NCBI GenBank assembly: GCA_022578965.1
Contig: MU400699.1
Coordinates: forward strand, 1-64,000
Length of the DNA stretch: 64,000 nt
Source of the DNA: Xylaria sp. FL1777
Taxonomy: Eukaryota; Ascomycota; Sordariomycetes; Xylariales; Xylariaceae
Direction of reading: 5' to 3'
Shown here: one piece after another, positions 24,301 through 35,411 of the stretch
How positions within the stretch are numbered: position 1 is the stretch's first letter
Layout: each line of letters opens with the position of its first letter
Notes under the pieces: generated by a model
Databases searched by the model: none
What the model was told of the DNA's origin: nothing
Seen by the model: only the letters and a program-made list of their open reading frames with translations
Program-made: the position numbers and the translations under genes

Positions 24301-25889
24301 ATGCCTATTAGACCTGCGGCTATCATGGACGGCCTCTCCAAGCTCAGGGTTGTCCGCAACCCCAATTACAAGCGTTCGGGTCTCAAGTCCTATGTCTCTT
24401 TGATGAATAAATACGGCTTTGACTCGACCAAGGAGGGTCCATACTACCATATAAACCGTCTCACTCAGCGCGGTCTTGCTCGTCATGAGCATCATAAGAA
24501 AGGAGGACGCGTCCATAAGGACCACGTCCTCGTCAAGAAGACTGGCACCACACAAACAGGCGAGGTGGGAGCCGATGACCAGCAAGGCGACACAGAGTGA
24601 GTCTTTCTAAGCAAGATGCCAAAAGTGTTCTGTTTGAACATTCGATGCATCATTGAAAGAGAAGATACACTAATTTTCAACGCCCTAAAGATACCTCGTC
24701 CAGGTCTCTATCGGTACCCCGGCCCAGAACCTGATGCTGGATTTTGACACCGGATCTGCCGATCTCTGGGTGGGTCGCCTTGGTTCTATATCCCGGTTCA
24801 TTGCTGCTAACCGTACAACCTATAGGTATTCTCAACGAGTCTTAGCAGATCTCTGCAAAGTAACCACAATGTGTTCGATCCCAAAAGCTCGAGCACATAC
24901 AAGGCCCTGTCCGGCGAAGACTGGAACATCTCGTACGGTGATGGCTCGACCGCATCGGGCACCTGCGGCAGTGACGTGTTGAACATCGGCGGACTCAGTG
25001 TCACAGGTCAGACAGTCGAGCTTGCTACTAAGCTGTCGACGCAGTTTGCGCAAGGCACAGGCGACGGTCTCCTCGGACTTGCCTTCAGCAGCATTAATAC
25101 GGTGACTAAAAACGGACAGCCGGACCCGGTTCCGACGCCGGTTGAGAACATGATCTCGCAGGGCGTGATACCGGCGGACGCATCGCTATTCACATCGGCC
25201 TTCTATAGTGAGCGCGACGACGAAGACAGTTTCTACACATTCGGGTACATAGACCAGGACCTTGTCAGTGCGTCCGGAGCCGACATCGTATACACGGACA
25301 TCGATAACTCGGAAGGGTTCTGGATGTTCAACTCGGAGTCGTACGTCCTCAACGGCACCACATCGCAGCAGAGCGGCAACCAGGCCATTGCCGACACGGG
25401 CACCACGCTCGCTCTCGTATCCGACGAGGTCTGCGATGCCTTGTACCAGCAGATTCCCGGCGCTACGTACGACTCGACCCAACAGGGCTACATTTTCCCC
25501 ACGAGCGTCACCGTCGACGACCTACCCGATTTCTCTGTTGCCGTTGGCGACACGCAGTTCACTATCCAGAAAGAGGCCCTCGCCTTCGCCCTTGCCGACG
25601 ACAACCACTGGTACGGCGGCGTCCAGAGCCGCGGCACCAACCCATTTGATATCCTTGGCGACGTCTTCCTGCGCAACATCTACGCTGTAAGAACACCCTA
25701 TCCCCTTGTCACTTTCCTTGTTTTACTGACCAATCGGTGTGCGTGAAACAGATCTGGGATCTCGGAAACACCCGCTTCGGCGCTGTCCCCAAGATCCAGG
25801 CAACGCAGAATCTGACACCACCCAGCGACTACGCATCGGCTGCCAGCAGCGACAAGAAGACCAGCATTGCTCTTCTAGCCCGTATGTAG
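24301..25889 (+). CDS. pepsin-type aspartic protease without signal peptide (457 aa, three introns)
   Basis: Exons are 24301-24596, 24691-24769, 24826-25686 and 25752-25889; all junctions keep phase. They yield the continuous strand EYLVQVSIGTPAQNLMLDF around the first active site. Catalytic aspartates are D118 in DTGS and D315 in DTGT; the flap Tyr is in ISYGDGS. The C-terminal strand IWDLGNTRFGAVPK is typical. Residues 1-98 are a basic propeptide. The open frame runs upstream without ATG, so the first Met is 24301. No hydrophobic signal sequence follows it. Fungal relatives with the same RxGLKSY propeptide also seem to lack one, so the enzyme may act inside the cell or leave by another route. 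It stands alone between long intergenic stretches. Confidence 0.9.
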
Positions 25890-26850
25890 ATTTGCGCTCC
25901 GTATGTATGGAAGTATGTATGTATGACGGTTGGCTTGTTCTCTTTTTGTATCTAACGTAGATCCGAATGCAATATGAAATTTTCTCATAGAGCTTGGCTA
26001 TTTCCTCTCCCAACGTACTCTGCGCACCCCAGCAATTTTCTCAAGCTTTCGATGTTGGCTTGTATGAGATCGGCGCTCGACTCAATGAATAGGTGTTGGC
26101 CTACGCACGCAAGTGTACAAAGGCTGTTATTATCGTCGTATTTCTAATAACGCTGAGAATAAAATGCCAGAAGCCATGATAATATCTTGTGTTCACTCAT
26201 CTTGAGCAATCTTTGGCATGTGTAACTGGAGTTAGATATATATTATCCGACAATTTCTCCGAAAGAGGATAATCATGTCTCTTACAATTCTGGCGCTTCT
26301 AGTTGGCTATAGATAACCGCTCTGCCCCTCCCTCCCTCCCACACGGGGAGCGAGGAGCCGTACGCAAAGCGATGGCATCTCGTGGACGGTGGGTAGGCAA
26401 GGGTAGGAAAGGGGGGCTACCCTTGCATATCCGCCCTGTAACTACATAGTGTAGGTGGTGTATGCCTAAATAATAAAAAAGCTACATGTAGTGTTCAATA
26501 TTGCAATGAGGCACATCCACGTACGTATGTAGTCGCTGCATGTTAGACGATCAATACTGTACTACCACCCTCTTATAAATCAGCCAATTCGTATTTGTGG
26601 GATAACAAGCTTTTAAAGTCGCACAGCGTAACGGAGAAGAAAGGCTGCTTACTCGCAGGTTAAGTTTGGGGAATCGACCCCATGACAGAGTCGAATCATA
26701 CCCATTAACTGCGCAGTAGTCCCAAAGACGAAAGGAGTAGGAAGATCAGTACGGCTAGCGTACGACTTGGATCCAATAGCTAGAGTCCCATATAATATAC
26801 ATATTCGGATCATGCTGCTATCAGAGTAGCATAAATGTATGAGACTACAC
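25890..26850. other. intergenic, no gene seen
   Basis: Nearly 1 kb between the protease and the 3' end of the rhodopsin-domain gene. It holds a GC-rich patch (26310-26440) and AT-rich DNA. A weak tRNA-like stretch near 26670-26715 on the minus strand does not fold as a tRNA. Confidence 0.55.
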
Positions 26851-28139
26851 TCAGGATGATATTATAATCTCGTTTAACTTCGAGCTTTCAGCTCCGTGGC
26901 TGACAGTCCATGCGATTTCTGTTGTTACATTGATCCCCTCCTTGTGATTCGTTGCTCGAGTCTGACCTGAAGCATCTCGTGCATTGTAAGTAGCAGTTGC
27001 GCGGTCTTCGGTATCCTCTAGGGGTATGAATTCATTGGTAGTACCTATGAAACCGGAGCGACTGGACCGCCAAGCATCATTGCCCTTCGATTGGTTTGAT
27101 TCGAGCTCTTCGCGCGCACTCATCCCCTTTGAAAAACCGCTGCGGAGCGTCCCCGTTCGCGCCATGGCGCGCGAGATAAGCGGCCAAAGGGCTGGGAGAC
27201 ATGCACTGATCAAAATGACCCCCGTCTCAGCCAGAGTCCACGGTTGTAGTTGAATAGAAGCCCAGGTATTATCGGATAAGGCGTTTAGTTTGAAAAAGAT
27301 AGATAGGCGGACGAAGGACGCGATGCACCCGCTACGTAGAAAGAATCAATATCATATCTCGAGTAAGAGGAAATCAAGTAAATAAGGATACTTACATCGA
27401 ACCTATCAAGAATACACCGCTCAAAGCAAGCTTTTGGCGAACATCCATCTGAAGAGTCCAGATGATTGGAAGTGGCAGGATGAGCATGACCACATCATGA
27501 ATAACGTTTGGAACACTGACCCAGCGGTAATAGGCGAGTTGATCGATGCAGTGACCATGGAGTGACTTGTCCCATTGGTACGCAATGGGCGTGCACTGAG
27601 AGATGGCCACAATCACCTCACTAATACCCCAAAGCCATATATAAGCAATTAAGACATAAGTGGTGATGCGAAACCAACGGTGAATGCGGAACAGCCTTAG
27701 ATAAAGCAACAGGATGGTGGTTTTCTCTATGGGGAAAACAAGGCCGTATAACAACTCGGTTACGAAGAGCGTTTGTGCCCACGACACGAGCCCATGCGGT
27801 TCGTACATGCGAACATACGCCAGGTGTCTTCCCACTCCGCCATAGACGACACCTAATATGACGACGAGTGTTAGCATCTAGAAGAGTGCTTCTCCTTCTT
27901 TCTCTCGACGTACTACATATGCCATTGGCGCAAAGCCCAATCTCTATGATCCAGGCTGGCACGATTAACCAATCTTCAAGCCCGATGGGCCGCCGTGCGA
28001 TCCTGAGGGAAATAAAACGCAGAGCAACGAATAATGTACACAGGACAATGAATAGGGAGGCCCATATTATAACACTCTTGCCTCCATAGGCAAAGAGACC
28101 CCCTTCTAGTTGTGATATATCGGGATCATTTGTAGACAT
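26851..28139 (-). CDS. fungal rhodopsin-domain integral membrane protein (387 aa, two introns)
   Basis: Minus-strand exons are 28139-27914, 27852-27396 and 27331-26851. Intron 1 (27913-27853) has donor GTACGT and branch GCTAAC; a GTAGTA donor three bases earlier would delete one residue. Intron 2 (27395-27332) has donor GTAAGT and acceptor CGTAG. The joined protein shows about seven membrane helices. It carries the family marks GLEDWLIVPAW, YGGVGRH, the cysteine in CTPIAYQWD and a GCIASFVRLS helix. These place it in the fungal rhodopsin domain family (related to PTH11/SAT4-like membrane proteins), whose members are mostly of unknown ligand. The C-terminal tail of about 90 residues is polar and cytoplasmic. 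Its start faces that of the A-T-R reductase, 0.8 kb away. Confidence 0.85.
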
Positions 28140-28938
28140 TCTTTAAGAGATTATGGAGATGATGAGGGTTAACTAATGAGGATCAAAGTGCATAGTTGAA
28201 AGATGAAGTAGATAAGCATGGACAGTCACTGTGCAATGTAGGTTTGGCATAGGAAATAAGTCTACCGGTACTTATTCTGGAATGCATAAACCCTTGAAAT
28301 CTGTTTGGTAGCCCGAAGCGCTCTTGGTCTGCATGTAGGCATGTAAGCATCGTAGCACCCCCTGATACAGCATAGGGCGGGCAACACCGTTCGTATCATG
28401 TTTTTTTTTTTTTTTTTCACACGTAGGCGTGCACAGGGGACCAGACGACTTGGACCCGAGTTTTGCCCATGCTTTGCTACCGCTTGGCTTACTTTGCATG
28501 ATGCTGTGGTATTTATGTGCGGAACTACCCTGAAGCATCGGAGAGTAGCATGTAACGAGTGTGTCGGCGCACCTTTTATCTTTCAGCTCCGGTCCTCGAA
28601 CAATCCGTCCTCTTAAAACCAAAATAGTAGACGCTAGTGTAATACGACAGCTCCTAATAGGCTGCAAATAAATTACCCCACCATCATTTAGTAGTGTCGT
28701 CACAATTCACGTTGTTGTGTTCCACCCAAAACACCATAAACATCTTTTTCTGTGTTCATTCGCTCGTTGATAGAACCAATCTGGCGGCGCCAGACTCTGT
28801 CGTGTGCAGGCTCCTGATCTTATTGTATCCCAGTAGTTTTATTCCGAGTGGTTTCTTGTACTTGTGTCACTGACCAAACCACAACAGAGCATACAAATTT
28901 GCCTACGGCTCTCATCGCCATCAGCACTGGCTAGGAAC
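28140..28938. promoter_or_regulatory. shared upstream region of the rhodopsin-domain and reductase genes
   Basis: Two outward-facing start codons are 799 bases apart. The region holds a run of 17 T at 28401-28417 and no gene. Shared control is inferred from layout only. Confidence 0.4.
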
Positions 28939-31900
28939 ATGCCTCTAGTGAACAATGATCTTTTGTTACCGTCCCTCGTTGATGACCTTGCAAGGTCGGA
29001 CCCGTCTCGAATCTTATACTCGTTTGCTAAAACGAAAGACCCCGCTGATGGCTTCAGAGATGTCTGCGCCGCAGATTTCGCCCGGGCCGTAGATCGATGC
29101 TCATGGTTCATCGACCAGCATCTCGGCCCAGGAAATGGCTTCCCTACCCTCGTCTATCTTGGCCCTCAAGATTTGAACTATGCTATTATTGTACTCGCTT
29201 CCATCAAAACCGGCTACAAGTTGTTGTTGGTCTCTCCTCGCAATACAGTCGAAGCGAACTTGTCTCTACTAGACCAGATGAAATGTAATACGTTCCTTAC
29301 ACCGCCGAATTTCCCCTTGCCGGTTGTTAGAAAAGTCTTAGATGCGAGACCAATGCGGCATGTTGAAGTACCCAACTTTCATGCCTGGCTAGATGATAGT
29401 CATGATCATGATGCAGAATGGAAGCCCTACCCCTACACAAAGACGTTTTCAGAGGCCAAAGCAGAACCTTTCGTTGTTCTACACACTTCAGGCTCAACTG
29501 GGCTACCTAAACCTATTCTACAGACGCATAGGACAGTATCGGCGGTCTTGGCGTTTTCAAACATTGAGGAAAAACAGACAACATTTCCAACCTTGCTGAA
29601 GGGAGAACGGGTCTATACGACCTTTCCTTTATTTCACTGCGCCGGTATTACTATGATCCTACCAGGTTGTCTCTACATAGGCTATACCATCGTGCTGGCG
29701 GCATTCCCGCCATCGGCCGCTGTTGTCAACGGTGTCCATCTTCATGGGCGTGTACAACACACGGTCCTCGCCCCAACAACATTAGAAGAGTTAGTCAGAG
29801 AACCCGAATATCTAGAGAATCTCAGTCAGGTCAAAAGCGTCACATACGGTGGAGGGCCTCTTCTTAAGGCAACAGGTGACCTAGCGATTACAAAGACTAG
29901 ACTCATCAATTGCCTCGGAACTACTGAATGTGGAGTATTACCTGGCCAACTTTGCGACCCCCAGGACTGGCAATATTTACGCCTACACCCGAACCTGGGG
30001 TATGAGTACAGGCATGTCTCAGATGACCTGTACGAACAAGTTATTGTCCGGGATGAAAATCGCCTTCAATATCAAGGCATCTTCGGTACTTTCCCCGACC
30101 TTACAGAGTGGCCTATGAAAGACATATATTCGAAGCACCCGGATCCCTCCAAAGGAGACCTCTGGCTATATCGTGGCCGAGCCGACGATGTCATCGTGTT
30201 CTCGACTGGTGAAAAAATCAATCCTAACGACATGGAGAACATAATAAATAGCCATCCTGCCATCAATTCGGCTCTAATCGCTGGACAGGGCCGTTTTCAG
30301 TCAAGCTTACTCGTGGAAGCGGTTAACTCGCCTGCGGATGCTGAGGACGAGAAGCGCCTTCTAGACGCTATATGGCCATCTGTGCAAGCGGCTAATAAGG
30401 AGTGTCCTTCGCATGGTCGTATACACCGTAACATGATTAAATTTACGTCTGCTGCCAAACCAATGCTTAGAGCGGGCAAAGGCACCGTGCAGCGGAGATT
30501 GACGCTCGATCTCTACACCACTGAGCTAGATGCATTGTACGAAGCCGCCAGCAGCGCACCAGTTCAACAACCTAATACTGGTGATGGCGGAAGCTATGGT
30601 AGCGTCGAAGGTGCTATCAAGGCTATTATTACCTCCAGCACGGATATCGATGCCCGGAATATCTCCCCATATAACGATCTGTTCGAAATCGGCCTGGATT
30701 CTTTGCAGGTGACCGCATTAGTGAGGAGGCTGAATGAGTACGTTTCCTCCCGCGGAAAGCCGCAGTTAGTGGAAGGCAAAACAGTCTATGCAAACCCGAA
30801 CTTGGCAGCTCTTACAGACGCCATATCAGTCATTGTCGCTGGAGAAGAATCGAGCAATGAAAAATACCAGGAGAAATTAGAGGAGTTGTACCAACTTTAT
30901 ACAAAAGACTTGCCCATTTCTGGAAGAGAAACTTCGCCAAAGACGTCAGATTCTAGAGTCGTCCTCATGACTGGTTCCACGGGCTCGCTGGGTTCATACA
31001 TACTTGACTCTTTACAAAGTGACGAAAACGTGTCTCGGATCTACTGCCTCTGCCGTGGACCGGAGAGCTTCCGTCGCCAAGAGGGCGTCCAGGCCTCCAA
31101 AGGTCTTCGATCCCTTTCAAGGAAGGTCCAGTGTCTTGACGCGGACTTGACGAAATCATACTTCGGCCTCCCCACACCGATATACAAAGAGTTGCTTGAT
31201 CAAGTCACCCATGTAATCCATAACGCCTGGCAAGTCGACTTCAACCTCTCCATCCACTCTTTCACGAGACACATTAGCTTCGTGCGCCGATTGATAGACT
31301 TCTCCTCTCACTCTCGCTTTGGGGCGGAACTCTTCTTCATTTCCAGCATTAGCGCTGTTAGCGGGTTACAGGGAACGGTCGCCGAGCAGATATACACCGA
31401 CTGGACCACGCCCATGACCAGCGGTTACGGGCAGTCGAAGTTTGTCGCGGAGCGCTTACTGGATGCCGCTGCTAGAGAGGCCAACATCCCATCCGCCATC
31501 TGCCGCGTGGGGCAGGTCGCAGGACCGACGTCAGCAGCTGGCGAATGGTCGAAGAAAGAATGGTTGCCAAGTTTAGTGGCGAGCTCTAGATATCTGGGCA
31601 AAGTACCGGATTCTCTAGGTCCACGGTTGGATACCATAGATTGGATTCCGGTAGACAAGCTGGGGAAAGTTATCGTTGAACTCGCGTTTCTTCCAGCACG
31701 TGCTTATGAACTGAACACTGGTGCCAGGGTCTATCACGCTATTAATCCCCATCATATTACCTGGGGAGAGCTACTACCGGCCATCTCTCAGCGTCTTGGT
31801 CAAGGAAAGGTAGTAGAAGTGGTCTCCCTCGGGGCGTGGATCGATGCGCTTCGTGATAGCGCGTCGAGGACGGAAGATGTTGCTGCAAACCCGGCTATTA

Positions 31901-32049
31901 AACTCCTCGACTTCTTCGAAAGTCTAGTTGATACTAGGGTCACATTTTTAAGCACCGAGAACACAGTTCGCATCTCGTCTACGTTGTCGAGCGTCGGGCC
32001 AGTTAGAGATGATTGGATGGATAATTGGATGACTCAATGGGGGTTCTAA
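28939..32049 (+). CDS. NRPS-like carboxylate reductase, adenylation-thiolation-reductase (1036 aa)
   Basis: The gene has no intron. The open frame extends upstream to a GTG at 28864, but the first ATG is 28939, matching the usual family start. Three domains are visible. The adenylation domain (about 1-520) has the phosphate loop LHTSGSTGLPKP near 181, LGTTECG and YRGRADD. The carrier domain has IGLDSLQ with phosphopantetheine Ser588. The terminal reductase (about 670-1036) has the NAD(P) loop GSTGSLG at 679 and the Tyr830/Lys834 pair in YGQSKF. Such enzymes activate a carboxylic acid with ATP, hold it as a thioester and reduce it to an aldehyde. There is no condensation domain. Lysine-pathway aminoadipate reductase is larger and differs at the N terminus, so a secondary-metabolism role fits better. 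Substrate is unknown; aromatic acids are common for this group. Confidence 0.92.
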   Translation: MPLVNNDLLLPSLVDDLARSDPSRILYSFAKTKDPADGFRDVCAADFARAVDRCSWFIDQHLGPGNGFPTLVYLGPQDLNYAIIVLASIKTGYKLLLVSPRNTVEANLSLLDQMKCNTFLTPPNFPLPVVRKVLDARPMRHVEVPNFHAWLDDSHDHDAEWKPYPYTKTFSEAKAEPFVVLHTSGSTGLPKPILQTHRTVSAVLAFSNIEEKQTTFPTLLKGERVYTTFPLFHCAGITMILPGCLYIGYTIVLAAFPPSAAVVNGVHLHGRVQHTVLAPTTLEELVREPEYLENLSQVKSVTYGGGPLLKATGDLAITKTRLINCLGTTECGVLPGQLCDPQDWQYLRLHPNLGYEYRHVSDDLYEQVIVRDENRLQYQGIFGTFPDLTEWPMKDIYSKHPDPSKGDLWLYRGRADDVIVFSTGEKINPNDMENIINSHPAINSALIAGQGRFQSSLLVEAVNSPADAEDEKRLLDAIWPSVQAANKECPSHGRIHRNMIKFTSAAKPMLRAGKGTVQRRLTLDLYTTELDALYEAASSAPVQQPNTGDGGSYGSVEGAIKAIITSSTDIDARNISPYNDLFEIGLDSLQVTALVRRLNEYVSSRGKPQLVEGKTVYANPNLAALTDAISVIVAGEESSNEKYQEKLEELYQLYTKDLPISGRETSPKTSDSRVVLMTGSTGSLGSYILDSLQSDENVSRIYCLCRGPESFRRQEGVQASKGLRSLSRKVQCLDADLTKSYFGLPTPIYKELLDQVTHVIHNAWQVDFNLSIHSFTRHISFVRRLIDFSSHSRFGAELFFISSISAVSGLQGTVAEQIYTDWTTPMTSGYGQSKFVAERLLDAAAREANIPSAICRVGQVAGPTSAAGEWSKKEWLPSLVASSRYLGKVPDSLGPRLDTIDWIPVDKLGKVIVELAFLPARAYELNTGARVYHAINPHHITWGELLPAISQRLGQGKVVEVVSLGAWIDALRDSASRTEDVAANPAIKLLDFFESLVDTRVTFLSTENTVRISSTLSSVGPVRDDWMDNWMTQWGF

Positions 32050-33796
32050 AGCTAGTAATGCTGAAGCCTATAGTTGAATGGTGAGAGTGTAAGCCGATAG
32101 CTCATATACTTGGTTCGTCGCTTCTTAACAGACTGTATAGTGTAATGTATACACCGAATCTTACGAAAGAGTAAGAGTTTATAGAATTATCGATTCCTTA
32201 ATATTCATCACAAAGGCAAGTAGGTAAGATAACTTTTGTAAAGTATTGACTATAACACTAACTATTAGGCTGCTTCGAAAGTTGGGAAAGCTGCATAAAA
32301 TGTTTTATACAACACTGTAGCACATATCATCTTATATCGTCCATCGAGTAAAACTAGGTACAATAGCGATTCAATTTTACCCGATTATTCCTAGACAGTC
32401 TTGTTGGAGGTATGCAATTAGTTGGACATTAACGAGTACCGAAGCCTAGCTATCAAGGTTAATCTAGAATATACTGCATAGGTAGTATTTAAATCAAGAA
32501 GTCACCAGCGACTTCGGATTCGAGGCACGACTGCTCATGGATAAACGGGTATATAAAATTAGCTTGGCCGTAGAGTGGCCCTGACGGTGGCCGAAACGTC
32601 GTGTGTGGGATACGTGTTTAATTGACCGTTAAAATCTCACCGTTTCGACGGCCGTTTCCTCTGCATAAATGTACCATACTTACTACTAGGTAGGTAGTAG
32701 TTAGTATAATTTTTCAAGTCACCTGACGAACGATAGGGTGAGCTGAGTCTGATCGAAAAGCGGCGAATCCCTACGCTAAGCCCAATTCGCTGTTTGCTCT
32801 AAAAGACTAGGTACATGTAGTACGTTACCTAGACCTACACGTGTACTACGCAGTACACTACGGTAACGCAGTAACCAAACGTACTTAGGTAACTCTGGAC
32901 TGAGTGATAGCGCGACCCCTAATTGGCCGCTAATACCCGCTGACTGGTTTCGAGGGCCGCGGCTTAGCCTTGGCCCTACCGGGTAGCCCAGCGCCGGGCC
33001 AGGGGCAAACTATGGGGTAATAGTTATTCTATCGAAAACTTTTGTCCTGGTCCCATGATCCTCTTTTCAAGAACCAATTTCGTAACAACAACTCTTTGTT
33101 TGCTAATTCTTCACTAACCTTTACACATCACGCGGCTACCCCAGATTCCTTTGACTGCCGTTAACTGCTAAGCGCCGTTACCAGCCAGTACGGGCACCTC
33201 CACTTGCAATTTTTTTTTAGTTTTTTTTTCTGCCCTGCCCTCGCCCAGTCGATGCGTATACGTATGACAGATGGTGTCATCGCTCCCCCGTGGCAATATC
33301 CCGATCACGCATTCGCTGCGTATCAGGTGTCTATTGCCCATCTACCACGCTGCAAATTTCTCAAGCTGGGTTCTTCGCTCGCTCCGTTAGTATACTTAGA
33401 TCATCTACCTTGTGACACGATCTGTGTCCCGGCCAAGCAAACCGGGCTTTTGGCTTGGGGCAGCTCCGTCTTGGGAACCGAGGACCCTTTGCAACCGTGT
33501 TGCCAGACAAGAGGTCGTAACCTTGACAAAGAGAATCCACCCCTGACACTCCCGAATCACAGTATCACGATGGGATATATTAAGCCCCCTCCCTTCCACC
33601 CAGGTAGGTCTGACCTTTCATTGTAAGAGTAAGAAATAGACAAAACCGTAAGATATCGACGCCAAAACAACACGTGGAAATCTACAAGACAACCACACAA
33701 GAAATCAGAACACAGACATTCAATTGTCTTCCAGTATAGACAGATAGAGACGCAGACAGCACAGACCGCATAGACAGTCACACACTCCGGCCTACA
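32050..33796. other. intergenic, no gene seen
   Basis: About 1.75 kb. The first half is AT-rich, with TAGGTA/TACGTA motifs at 32685-32900. From about 33200 on there is a pyrimidine-rich promoter and leader for the Par32-like gene. A 140-codon frame at 33204-33626 starts without ATG and has no family features. Confidence 0.55.
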
Positions 33797-34231
33797 ATGC
33801 CTCGCTTCACCATCGCCGAACCTCACCCCACGGTCGGCCAGAACACCTACACACACTCAGGCCGAGGCGGCGCGGGCAACCACTTCCGCGCACCAGCAAC
33901 GACGCCCTCGAGCGGGGTGCCGACGACCTCCAAGGTGCTGCCGCCCTCGACGACCAACTTCCACTCGGGCCGCGGCGGCGCCGGCAACGCCCACGTCTCG
34001 CAGAAGCGCCCCGTCATGTCCTTCGACGAGGAGTTCAAGCTGCAGAGCCAGATGGAGCAGAAGCGCGTCGGCTACGTCGGGCGCGGCGGCGCGGGAAACG
34101 TCTACGACGTCGCCTCCCCCAGCCCCAAGCGCAAGGACAGCTCCAGCTCCTCCAGCTCCTCCAGCTCTACCTCCAGCTCGCGGTCCGCCGGCTTCGTCGA
34201 GCGCGTGAGCTCTGCTTTCAGCCGTCGATGA
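33797..34231 (+). CDS. Par32-like protein, DUF3602 (144 aa)
   Basis: The single exon starts at an ATG after a long pyrimidine/purine-rich leader. Three copies of GRGGAGN (residues 22-28, 58-64 and 95-101, the last as VGRGGAGN) define the DUF3602/Par32 family. A run of serines and a short basic amphipathic C terminus follow. Yeast Par32 becomes heavily phosphorylated when TORC1 is inhibited and helps control ammonium transporters, so a link to nitrogen signalling is a reasonable guess. The repeats could be TOR-regulated docking sites, which is inference. The protein is otherwise disordered. The coding region is strikingly GC-rich relative to its flanks. Confidence 0.85.
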   Translation: MPRFTIAEPHPTVGQNTYTHSGRGGAGNHFRAPATTPSSGVPTTSKVLPPSTTNFHSGRGGAGNAHVSQKRPVMSFDEEFKLQSQMEQKRVGYVGRGGAGNVYDVASPSPKRKDSSSSSSSSSSTSSSRSAGFVERVSSAFSRR

Positions 34232-35411
34232 GTTTCGCAACCCTCTGATGACGTGATTTCCACCTACTACTCTACTTTATCCCCCTTCTTCACCAATGTA
34301 TTGCTAGTCCACCCACTGTTCTAGTGAGGAAAGGGGGTTCCTCATCATATTCTCCGCTTTTTACTGTTTATATATCATCGGACTCATTCTCATTTATCGA
34401 TTATCAATCGATCAATCAATCAGTCAGTCAGACGACACAAGCACGGCGCTACGGAGGACGGCGCATTCATTTATGATCACGGACGAGGACTATGAACCGT
34501 ACCGGGGGCAGCGACTTGATACATCAATGAGCGCCATGTTTATCGAGGGTACCGATACGACGGGGAAAAGTTTTGGTTTTTTTTTTTGCGGGAATTAATG
34601 TGTTTTTTTTTTGGATCCCGAGGCCATCAAGCAAGCGGGCATCTCGAATTGGATTGGATTGGAGGAGTTGGGTTTGCTTATAATACCCCCCACACCTGCG
34701 ACAATGGTATTCCCGGCTGGTAGACTCCGGAATGTGGTTTTTCTAAGAGAAAAGAAAGAGCAATCGAAAACTGAATTGGATTGAATGAGAAGAGATTAAA
34801 TGAATAAATAAATACATTTATAAAGATGGAAGATTTCAAAGGCAGTGCTAGACTATGTAGAGATGCTACGTTGTCATTTATAGGAGCAAACATGAGACTT
34901 TCTTAGTCCCCTGTCTTACCCACCCACTCTGTAAACTCCCATCCGAACGCACGATTATTCAATTCTCAACAATTGTCGATGTGACAATGACTTATATATC
35001 ACACTCAATAAATGGGTATCATTCATCTACCTAAGATGATAAATTCTTCACCTTCGTTCTCCTCCCATGTACTGTCCCAGTGTCCTCCTTTCCGGCCTCC
35101 GCCCTTCTAGTTATTAATTAGTCCCGCCAGTAGGAAATTGATAAGGCAATGTACATGGCGGTAGAAAGTCCTAGACTGGCTTTTCTGTCAAAATAAGGCT
35201 GCAATTCTGAGTAGCCTTCCAAAGGAGCAAAATAACCAAGCTGCTTTCTTACTACATGTGAAATATGGACACGTAGTAAGATGCAGAAAGTTGGGATGGA
35301 GCTGTGTTGTTTGATGGGTGAAGCTTGAACCTGGTCGTTTCATTCTTCCTAGGTCCTTTCTTTTGAAGGGCTCTCGTCTTGCTTGTTCTCGTTGTTATTC
35401 ATGAGACTCGA
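34232..35411. other. intergenic between convergent genes, no gene seen
   Basis: About 1.2 kb between the 3' ends of the Par32-like and Arp1 genes. It holds short T and A runs, ATCA repeats near 34400-34425 and no credible frame. Confidence 0.6.

Noticed and set aside
26670..26715. tRNA-like stretch on the minus strand (B-box-like GGGTCGATTCC)
   Set aside because: Acceptor arms do not pair and the T loop is wrong; not a tRNA.
32577..32660. GGCCGAAACGTCG-type sequence suggestive of a retroelement tail
   Set aside because: Too short, no coding remnant or terminal repeat nearby.
33204..33626. 140-codon frame upstream of the Par32-like gene
   Set aside because: No ATG at its start, no domain, and it covers the expected promoter and leader.
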